This document shows, one piece after another, positions 1 through 5,401 of a stretch of DNA of 5,624 nt. Origin of the DNA: Pseudomonadota bacterium (GTDB lineage: Bacteria > Myxococcota > Bradymonadia > UBA4248); NCBI GenBank assembly GCA_017629415.1, contig JAGBXG010000406.1, positions 1-5,624 on the forward strand, written 5' to 3'. Each line of letters begins with the position of its first letter. The stretch's first letter is position 1. A program made the position numbers and the translations under genes. The notes beneath the pieces are model-generated. The model did no database searches. It was given only the letters and a program-made list of their open reading frames with translations, and was not told the origin of the DNA.

Positions 1-50
1 AGTTATGATGACCCGGCTGACTCACAAAAACGTCAAATCTATTGTGGGTT

Positions 51-92
51 CCAAGGGGCTTAGCCCCTTGGCGGGGTTTAGGGCTCAGCCCC
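51..92. repeat. GC-rich palindromes downstream of tsaD
   Basis: A perfect inverted repeat pairs CCAAGGGGC (51-59) with GCCCCTTGG (63-71) around a 3-base loop. A second smaller one pairs GGGCT (81-85) with AGCCC (87-91). In addition GGTTTAGGG (75-83) is the exact inverse complement of CCCTAAACC (139-147), which overlaps the tsaD stop codon, so the 3' end of the tsaD message could fold over this region. No T-run follows on the minus strand, so it is not a classical intrinsic terminator. It resembles dispersed intergenic palindromes, but copy number cannot be judged from one window. Positions 1-50 show nothing else I can name. Confidence 0.55.
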
Positions 93-140
93 AAAATAAC
101 TTTGCTTATGCCATGACCGTCCCCTTGCCACCACAAAACC

Positions 141-1169
141 CTAAACCAAACTCCAGCCTGGCTGCGGCTGCAAATCAAAAGCGGTAAACCCTGATTTGCT
201 TTCGATCAATGGTTTCAGGCGATACTGCCCCAAACCGGCGATCATGGCGGCATTATCCGTACAAAGCTTCATCGGAGGTATCGAAAGTTCAAGACCGGCT
301 TTGGCACAGTCTTCGGCCAAACGTGCGCGCAGACGGCGATTCGCAGAAACACCGCCGGAAACAACAATCGTCTTTGCCCCCACATGACGAGCGGCACGAA
401 TTGTCTTACGCGCAAGACTGTCTACAACTGCCTCAAGTGCCGAAGCGCATAAATCGGCCAAATCCTGACCTTCGGGCATGGCACCCAAACGGCGAAGCTG
501 TGTCATGACACTTGTTTTGAGCCCGGAGAATGAAAAATCAAAGTTGTCATGTTGCGGCAAAGCTCGCGGGAAATGATATTTGTCGCGATCACCGCCTTCA
601 CTGAGCCGATCAATCGCCACACCGCCGGGATATGGCAAACCCAGCATCTTGCCCACTTTATCCAATGCTTCGCCTGCGGCATCGTCCAAAGTCTGTCCAA
701 TACTTTCGTACTGCCCTACCCCGCGAACCGCGATCAAATTCGTATGACCGCCCGAAACCACAAGTCCCATAAACGGAAATTCGGGTTTTGCCATACCTTC
801 AGTCGTGTCCAATAGCGGTGCCAATAAATGCCCTTCAGTATGATGTACTCCGACCAACGGAATATTTTGAGCGTAAGCAAAAGCTTTGGCAGCCTCAAGT
901 CCCACCAGCAAAGATCCAATCAAACCTGGACCTTGAGTAACTGCCACGCCGTCAATCTCATATGCCGTTACACCGGCTTCACGAAAGGCACCGCGCAAAA
1001 CTTCCACAATATCCACGATATGGGCGCGAGATGCCAGCTCGGGTACCACACCGCCATACTTCGCATGTACGGGAATCTGACTGGCAATAATATGAGATAA
1101 AATACGACCATCTTCAATAATAGCCGCAGAACATTCGTCACACGAACTTTCTATACCAAGAATTTTCAT
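141..1169 (-). CDS. tsaD: tRNA N6-adenosine threonylcarbamoyltransferase TsaD
   Basis: TsaD (Kae1/YgjD/Gcp family) transfers the threonylcarbamoyl group from threonylcarbamoyl-AMP, made by TsaC/TsaB partners elsewhere, to A37 of ANN-decoding tRNAs, giving t6A. It is cytoplasmic and works with TsaB and TsaE. The product is 342 residues, close to the roughly 337 of E. coli. Visible signatures are the N-terminal ESSCDE (7-12, usually ETSCDE), the metal-binding HxxxH pair H110/H114 in VHHTEGH, SGGHT at 139-143, DDAAGEALDKVGKMLGLPYP at 162-181, SGGVSAN at 271-277 and the last metal ligand D305 in CTDNAA. The start MKILGIESS was chosen because family members begin there; the frame stays open to position 1355, but that extension is translated hairpin DNA. 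The ribosome site is modest (GGA, 7 bases from ATG). It lies 202 bases downstream of the lipoprotein gene on the same strand; co-transcription is possible but unproven. Confidence 0.97.
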   Translation of the reverse strand: MKILGIESSCDECSAAIIEDGRILSHIIASQIPVHAKYGGVVPELASRAHIVDIVEVLRGAFREAGVTAYEIDGVAVTQGPGLIGSLLVGLEAAKAFAYAQNIPLVGVHHTEGHLLAPLLDTTEGMAKPEFPFMGLVVSGGHTNLIAVRGVGQYESIGQTLDDAAGEALDKVGKMLGLPYPGGVAIDRLSEGGDRDKYHFPRALPQHDNFDFSFSGLKTSVMTQLRRLGAMPEGQDLADLCASALEAVVDSLARKTIRAARHVGAKTIVVSGGVSANRRLRARLAEDCAKAGLELSIPPMKLCTDNAAMIAGLGQYRLKPLIESKSGFTAFDLQPQPGWSLV

Positions 1170-1239
1170 ACAAATTCCAAAACACTCACATACCAAAGGC
1201 ACCCTTGCGAGTGCCCTGAAATCACTTTTGAAGAAAGAT

Positions 1240-1340
1240 CTGAATCGTACCGGTTCAGGGGCGTTGCGGGGCGAGAGCCCCGCATCGGGGGTAGGCGCGT
1301 ATTTGCAAAGCAAATAGCGCCGCAGGGGGCCTGGCCCCCT
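1240..1340. repeat. Cluster of four hairpins between the lipoprotein gene and tsaD
   Basis: Four palindromes sit side by side. The first is CTGAATCG (1240-1247) with CGGTTCAG (1251-1258), with one G-T pair. The second is TGCGGGGC (1265-1272) with GCCCCGCA (1277-1284), perfect, with a GAGA loop. The third is GGCGC-G-TATTTG (1294-1305) with CAAATA-GCGCC (1311-1321), an 11-bp stem with one bulged base. The fourth is AGGGGGC (1324-1330) with GCCCCCT (1334-1340). None is followed by a T-run on the minus strand, so none is an evident terminator. They lie in the 5' leader of tsaD if it is co-transcribed from upstream. They could be dispersed intergenic repeats, mRNA processing or stability elements, or both. 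The third hairpin matches the design of the thrS terminator. Confidence 0.6.
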
Positions 1341-1371
1341 CAGAATGAAAAACACACTGTTCAGAGATGCC

Positions 1372-2754
1372 TTAATTCGTCCCTGAATAACAGGCGTAAT
1401 AATTTCCGTTCGGATAAACCACGATCAGGATATTGTCATCCCGATAAGCTTCATCCTCTTTCTTGTTGTAATCGCCAGCTTCTGTACTGAATAAATTCTT
1501 ATCCAGAATGAAAGGGTCTTTATCGTTGCATGTTCCTAACGTGAAACAATCAACAATTTCTTTACGTGGCAATGTCGTTCCACTGAAATCCTCACGGCCG
1601 CTTGAAATAAAGGCGGCTCGATATTCAATGGGCACCCCATCCCAAAGCGCATGTAAGAAAGCCAAATCCGAAGATGTGTTCGAACCATGGTGACAAACTT
1701 TCAAGAAATTCGTCGTCAAATCCGGGATACTATTCACCGCAGCCCTTTCTTGATTTTGTTCGGCATCGCCCGTAAAAATCATCGAACGGCCGGCATATTC
1801 AATGCGGAAGATGATCGATGAAGCATTCGGGTTACCGTCATTATTTTCCAGGCTATAAATGTATTCTGTTTTGATGCTTGGACCAAAGAATTCCGTCGGA
1901 AATGCACCGCCTACCTCAAATTTATCTGCGGCCGGCATATAAATATGTTCTGCAGCCACTTTTTTCTTCATCTGGGTGATCCAATTTTTATAGCTTGAAG
2001 GCACATCCACAGATGTATTCAACGACATCGGATCAATGTAGTTCTTGATCTCATAACCGCCGGAACCAAATACCGTTGCCATGCCGCCAAAATGATCCGA
2101 ATGCGGATGGGTCAAAAATACCGCATCAAACTTGCTGCCCTTCGGCAATCCATTGAATTCCAAATAATCCTTAACAATCGGACCTGCACTCGTCTTACCA
2201 AAAGCGCCGCCTTCACCGGCATCCACCAAAACATTCTGTCCTGTCGGTGTCTGAATCCAGATGGCATCGCCCTGCCCCACATCAATCACGTGAATGCGAA
2301 GGGTATTTTCTGCCGGATAACGCTGTTCTTCTGTACATCTTTGACCGTCAAGAATCGTCGTGCGAGACAATTCATAATCATCGGCGGGCACCTGACGGCA
2401 ATATCGACCCTGCGCTTCACCAAGTTTGCATAAATAAGTTTCGCCTTCAGTGACATCGGCTTCATCATCCACGCAAAGTGTACTCACCTCAGTGTCCGAA
2501 ACGGTAATCCACCCTGCTTCACAGTTGTGGCCTGCACCGCCAGATGAATCCACATGACGCTCCACACAAATGTCACCATTCTCTAAAATCTGGCACTCAA
2601 TATCCGGCGGACATTCCGTAATAATAGGAGCAGCCGGCACAAGCCCTGCCGGACAAAGATAACGTTCTACGCTTTGCGATGTCGGCAATGTCGTATCCAA
2701 ACAACCACATACCGTCAAACCCACAAGTACTGAAAACAAGCTGACTTTTTTCAT
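1372..2754 (-). CDS. Lipoprotein with ComEC/Rec2-like metallo-beta-lactamase domain
   Basis: The 460-residue product has a lipoprotein signal peptide: MKK, a hydrophobic core (4-15) and a lipobox ending VCGC, so C18 is the likely lipidated residue. Residues 30-140 carry nine cysteines (34, 48, 54, 63, 78, 94, 109, 119, 140), suggesting a disulfide-stabilised extracytoplasmic spacer. From about 150 to 455 runs a metallo-beta-lactamase fold of the ComEC/Rec2 C-terminal type, with DVGQGDA (158-164), the metal motif THPHSDH (215-221), FTGDAE (327-332) and CHHGS (354-358). Family members of this type include the ComEC C-terminal domain, proposed to degrade one DNA strand during uptake, and other phosphodiesterases. 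Here there are no membrane-channel segments, so it is a free-standing, envelope-anchored hydrolase whose substrate I cannot name. A strong GAGGAG ribosome site lies 8 bases from the ATG. It is oriented towards tsaD. Confidence 0.85.
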   Translation of the reverse strand: MKKVSLFSVLVGLTVCGCLDTTLPTSQSVERYLCPAGLVPAAPIITECPPDIECQILENGDICVERHVDSSGGAGHNCEAGWITVSDTEVSTLCVDDEADVTEGETYLCKLGEAQGRYCRQVPADDYELSRTTILDGQRCTEEQRYPAENTLRIHVIDVGQGDAIWIQTPTGQNVLVDAGEGGAFGKTSAGPIVKDYLEFNGLPKGSKFDAVFLTHPHSDHFGGMATVFGSGGYEIKNYIDPMSLNTSVDVPSSYKNWITQMKKKVAAEHIYMPAADKFEVGGAFPTEFFGPSIKTEYIYSLENNDGNPNASSIIFRIEYAGRSMIFTGDAEQNQERAAVNSIPDLTTNFLKVCHHGSNTSSDLAFLHALWDGVPIEYRAAFISSGREDFSGTTLPRKEIVDCFTLGTCNDKDPFILDKNLFSTEAGDYNKKEDEAYRDDNILIVVYPNGNYYACYSGTN

Positions 2755-2762
2755 CGTTACTG

Positions 2763-2768
2763 CTCCTC
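2763..2768 (-). promoter_or_regulatory. Ribosome binding site of the lipoprotein gene
   Basis: On the minus strand GAGGAG lies 8 bases upstream of the ATG at 2754-2752. It supports the start that places a proper lipoprotein signal peptide at the N terminus. Confidence 0.8.
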
Positions 2769-3097
2769 ACAAGCCATCATCCATGGCAAACGCCGAAAAT
2801 TCGGGCGCATACATTAATCATATTTTACCCATTTCATGCAACCACATTACACGAATGATGACACTGAGATCTTCTTTTATGGAGCTCCGCACCACCTCTC
2901 GCCGGGGCGTTCTCACGGACCTCCCCAAGGGTCCGAGCCTCTTTGGAATCCCGCAATTCTGGGCGTTTTCATATATCGTACGCAAAATCACAAATCACTT
3001 ACGGATCCGTATGCTGCAAAGATGCAAAATCGAACAAAGATCACCAAAAGTTCTCTACATTCCCTCAAACAATACCAAGCTTAATAAAAAACCATGC
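2769..3097. other. Intergenic region between divergent units, no gene seen
   Basis: This spacer separates the minus-strand lipoprotein gene from the plus-strand promoter at 3098. Open frames on the plus strand here have no ribosome site and no recognisable protein content, so I do not call them. A GC-rich patch interrupts AT-rich DNA, with GGAGCTCC (2881-2888) and a hairpin pairing CGGACC (2916-2921) with GGTCCG (2930-2935). The promoter of the lipoprotein gene should lie here. A minus-strand TAAAAT at 2827-2822 is a possible -10, but I find no convincing -35 at the right distance. Confidence 0.5.
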
Positions 3098-3126
3098 TTG
3101 ACATCTGAAATAGACGCTCTTAAATT
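3098..3126 (+). promoter_or_regulatory. Sigma70-type promoter for the small basic gene (and perhaps thrS)
   Basis: A perfect TTGACA (3098-3103) is followed after exactly 17 bases by TAAATT (3121-3126), which matches the TATAAT consensus at four of six positions. Transcription would start near 3133. It is the best promoter I see in the window, and it drives the 37-codon gene directly. Readthrough of the terminator at 3341-3395 would also carry it into thrS. Confidence 0.75.
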
Positions 3127-3137
3127 CCCGCCGCCTG

Positions 3138-3172
3138 TCGGAGACCCTGTTTTGGGGTGCCGATTTCTTTTT
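3138..3172 (+). promoter_or_regulatory. 5' leader hairpin with T-rich tail
   Basis: TCGG (3138-3141) pairs with CCGA (3160-3163) and ACCC (3144-3147) with GGGT (3155-3158), separated by a small internal loop. The hairpin is followed directly by TTTCTTTTT (3164-3172). With transcription starting near 3133, it sits at the very 5' end of the message, 36 bases before the start codon. It could be a weak terminator used for attenuation, or a 5' stabilising stem. The sequence matches no riboswitch or T-box that I recognise. Confidence 0.5.
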
Positions 3173-3198
3173 AACCCCCTATGATATGGAGAAAACAA

Positions 3199-3312
3199 AT
3201 GGGTAGAGGTGATCGTCGTCACAGCCTGAAAATGGCCCGTATTAAATCGCAGAACAAGAAAAAAGCCCGTATGGCTCGCGCTATCGACGCTGCCAAGGCT
3301 GCGAAGAAATAA
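3199..3312 (+). CDS. Small, highly basic protein (37 residues), possibly ribosome-associated
   Basis: The 37-residue product begins MGRGDRRHSLKMARIKSQ and ends in an alanine/lysine-rich tail (AAKAAKK). It has about fourteen Lys and Arg residues against two Asp and no Glu. That composition fits an RNA-binding or ribosomal protein. The MGRGDRR start resembles the MGKGDRR start of the small ribosomal protein bTHX, but the rest lacks the RRGKI and glycine/tyrosine pattern of that family, so homology is only a guess. GGAGA at 3188-3192 sets the start at 3199; an in-frame ATG at 3181 has no ribosome site and an in-frame stop lies at 3172-3174. Support for a real, well-expressed gene is the strong promoter upstream, the intrinsic terminator 28 bases downstream, and codons such as CGT, GGT, GCT and AAG typical of highly expressed genes. 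It lies 114 bases before thrS on the same strand. A regulator of thrS is a less likely alternative. Confidence 0.75.
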   Translation: MGRGDRRHSLKMARIKSQNKKKARMARAIDAAKAAKK

Positions 3313-3340
3313 TTCTTGCCCGGTATGTTTCTATGCCATC

Positions 3341-3395
3341 ACCGAATTCAGTGCATCCCATGACTCATGAATATGCGCCGAATTCGGTTTTTTTT
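3341..3395 (+). terminator. Intrinsic terminator between the small gene and thrS
   Basis: ACCGAATTC (3341-3349) pairs perfectly with GAATTCGGT (3380-3388). After a 1x1 mismatch, GTGCAT (3351-3356) pairs with ATGCGC (3373-3378) with one G-U. A run of eight T follows (3388-3395). It ends only 31 bases before the thrS start codon. It therefore closes the small gene's transcript and at the same time sits in the thrS leader, where partial readthrough would set thrS expression. I see no antiterminator or T-box sequence. Confidence 0.85.
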
Positions 3396-3426
3396 CATAT
3401 CTAACTTTCAAAATTAGGACAAAAAC

Positions 3427-5259
3427 ATGTGCAATCATTGCGAAAATAACGAACAGGATCAGGCCATTGCAGCCAGACACGAAAAACTCGCCAGACTGCG
3501 TCACTCCACCAGCCATATCATGGCCGAAGCCGTCAAAAGCATCTTCCCGGATGCCAAGTTCGCCATCGGTCCCTCCATCGCTGACGGCTTCTACTATGAC
3601 TTCGATCTCCCGCGCACGCTCGTCGACGAAGACCTCGAAACCATTTCGAAAAAAATGCGCGAAATCATCAAGGCCAACGCCAATTTCGAACATAGCGAAA
3701 TGACCAAGGATGAAGCCCGCGCCTTCTTTAAAGATCAGCCCTACACACTCGAACTCATCGACGGCATCGCCGACGAAATGGTGTCGATTTATAAACAGTC
3801 CACTTTCACAGACCTCTGCGCAGGCCCCCACGTCCGCCGCACCGGCGAATGCAAACACTTCAAACTCACCAGCGTCGCCGGCGCCTACTGGAGAGGCGAT
3901 TCCACCAAGCCCATGCTCCAGCGCATCTATGGCACCGTATGGCCCACCAAAGCCGAACTCGATGCCTACCTCGAAATTCAGGAAGAAGCCAAAAAACGCG
4001 ATCACCGCAAACTCGGCAAAGAACTCGAGCTCTTCTTCCTCCATCCCTATTCGCCCGGCTCGATCTTCTGGCAGCCCAAAGGCTACATCATTTACCGCGA
4101 ACTTCACGACCTCTGGACCTCCATCCAGCGCGCCGAAGGTTACGTCGAAATCTTCAACCCCATCATGTATGATTCGAAGCTCTACGAAGTCAGCGGACAC
4201 CTCGAACACTACGCCGACGGCATGTTCAAATTCGAAAATGACGGCCGCACCATGTGCCTCAAACCCATGAACTGCCCAGATACGATGCTTTTCTTCAAAC
4301 AGACAAAGCACAGCTATCGCGATCTGCCCTTGCGCGTCGCCGAAAGACAATCGCTCCACCGAAACGAGCTCTCCGGCGCCCTCTCCGGACTCACGCGCGT
4401 CCGCCAGTTCATGCAGGATGACGCCCATCTCTTCGTCATGCCCGAACAAATCGAAGACGAAATCGCGCGTCTCCTCAACCTCATCGAACGTTTCTACAAA
4501 CTCTTCGATCTCGAATACAAATTCTATCTCTCCACCCGTCCTGACGACTTCATGGGTGATCCCGAGCTCTGGGTTCAGGCCGAAAAAGCACTCGCCAATG
4601 CCCTCGAACACAACAACATCCCCTACAAAGTCAATCCCAAAGACGGTGCTTTCTACGGTCCCAAAATCGACATCCTGATTCAGGACTCCCTTGGCCGTCA
4701 GATTCAATGCGCCACTATTCAGCTCGACTTCCAGCTTCCCGAACGCTTCGAACTTGAATACGTGACCAAAGACAACGGCGTCGCCCGTCCCGTCGTCATC
4801 CACCGCGCCATCTTCGGCTCCTACGAGCGCTTCATCGGCATCATGCTCGAACACCTCGCTGGCGCCCTCCCCACCTGGCTCAGCCCCGTCCAGGTCGCCT
4901 TCCTGCCCATCACCGACGGACAAGTCGAATACTGCCGCGAAATCGCCAAAGAATACGAAGCCGCCGGCATCCGTACTTGGGTCGATGACCGCTCCGAAAA
5001 AGTCGGATACAAAATCCGTCAGGCCGAAATGCAAAAAACACCCTACATGCTCGTCGTCGGCAAAAAAGAAGTCGAAAACGGCCAGGTCAACGTCAGAACA
5101 TACAAAGACGGCGAACGCGGTGTCATGGCTCCCGCCGATCTCAAAGCCGAAGTCGTCGAGCACATCCAGAATCGCACGCTCGATGTCAATATCCGTAAAC
5201 TCAACCTCGATGCCTTCATCAATCCTGAAGATATCGACGCAGAAGAAAGAGAATACTAG
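3427..5259 (+). CDS. thrS: Threonyl-tRNA synthetase lacking the TGS domain
   Basis: This class II synthetase charges tRNA-Thr in the cytoplasm and clears Ser-tRNA-Thr. The product is 610 residues against 642 in E. coli. Domains in order: a short N-terminal stretch (1-20) in place of the usual TGS domain; the editing domain with H26/H30 (HSTSH) and C131/H135 (CAGPH); the catalytic core from about 200 to 480 with zinc ligands C283 (MNCPD), H334 (DDAHLF) and H459 (VIHRAIFGS), motif 2 around HRNE (311-314) and motif 3 around GSYERF (464-469); and an anticodon-binding domain from about 486 to 580 with a roughly 25-residue acidic-ended tail. All key residues are present, so it should be active. The start is certain: AGGA lies 7 bases upstream, and an in-frame TAG at 3415-3417 excludes any longer product. 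The usual infC-rpmI-rplT genes do not follow. No thrS-specific promoter fits in the 31 bases after the upstream terminator. Confidence 0.97.
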   Translation: MCNHCENNEQDQAIAARHEKLARLRHSTSHIMAEAVKSIFPDAKFAIGPSIADGFYYDFDLPRTLVDEDLETISKKMREIIKANANFEHSEMTKDEARAFFKDQPYTLELIDGIADEMVSIYKQSTFTDLCAGPHVRRTGECKHFKLTSVAGAYWRGDSTKPMLQRIYGTVWPTKAELDAYLEIQEEAKKRDHRKLGKELELFFLHPYSPGSIFWQPKGYIIYRELHDLWTSIQRAEGYVEIFNPIMYDSKLYEVSGHLEHYADGMFKFENDGRTMCLKPMNCPDTMLFFKQTKHSYRDLPLRVAERQSLHRNELSGALSGLTRVRQFMQDDAHLFVMPEQIEDEIARLLNLIERFYKLFDLEYKFYLSTRPDDFMGDPELWVQAEKALANALEHNNIPYKVNPKDGAFYGPKIDILIQDSLGRQIQCATIQLDFQLPERFELEYVTKDNGVARPVVIHRAIFGSYERFIGIMLEHLAGALPTWLSPVQVAFLPITDGQVEYCREIAKEYEAAGIRTWVDDRSEKVGYKIRQAEMQKTPYMLVVGKKEVENGQVNVRTYKDGERGVMAPADLKAEVVEHIQNRTLDVNIRKLNLDAFINPEDIDAEEREY

Positions 5260-5276
5260 ATACAACCTTTTGGGTC

Positions 5277-5309
5277 GCCGCTATGGCGGTTAAAACCGCC
5301 ATACACGGC
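5277..5309 (+). repeat. Compound hairpin after thrS
   Basis: TATGGCGGT (5282-5290) pairs perfectly with ACCGCCATA (5295-5303) around a TAAA loop. The stem extends outward through a small internal loop to GCCG (5277-5280) with CGGC (5306-5309). There is no T-run directly after it. It lies 17 bases after the thrS stop and just before the true terminator, and may act as a 3' stability element or be an intergenic palindrome. Confidence 0.6.
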
Positions 5310-5315
5310 GCTTTG

Positions 5316-5358
5316 AGCGCGGCTATTTCGCTTCACGAAATACGCCGCGCTTTTTTTT
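5316..5358 (+). terminator. thrS: Intrinsic terminator of thrS
   Basis: AGCGCGGC (5316-5323) pairs with GCCGCGCT (5344-5351), and TATTTCG (5324-5330) pairs with CGAAATA (5336-5342), around a CTTCA loop and with one bulged C (5343). Eight T follow (5351-5358). This is a strong rho-independent terminator 57 bases after the thrS stop. Its bulged stem repeats the design of the hairpin at 1294-1321 read on the minus strand. Confidence 0.88.
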
Positions 5359-5401
5359 GGGGCGGCCCAAGGAATATTTTGATTATCTCCCCATAACCTT
5401 G

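Noticed and set aside
1170..1355. Upstream extension of tsaD to an ATG at 1355
   Set aside because: The added 62 residues are translated hairpin DNA, and family members begin at the MKILGIESS position.
2822..2827. TAAAAT on the minus strand as the -10 of the lipoprotein gene
   Set aside because: No acceptable -35 at 16-18 bases; kept only as a remark in the spacer entry.
2783..3184. A 133-codon plus-strand frame in the spacer before the small gene
   Set aside because: No ribosome site, no recognisable protein content, and it overlaps the promoter and leader of the 37-codon gene.
3360..3404. A 14-codon frame in the thrS leader that might be an attenuation peptide
   Set aside because: It has only one Thr codon, no ribosome site, and reads through the terminator stem, so it does not fit a threonine leader peptide.
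3313..3426. Possible T-box or tRNA-mimic operator for thrS
   Set aside because: No T-box consensus and no convincing anticodon-arm-like fold are visible; only the terminator is supported.
3331..5265. A 644-residue open frame on the minus strand opposite thrS
   Set aside because: It is the antisense shadow of thrS, kept open by its strong codon bias. The Phe/Val/Glu/Asp-heavy translation has no recognisable domain, and thrS on the other strand is certain.
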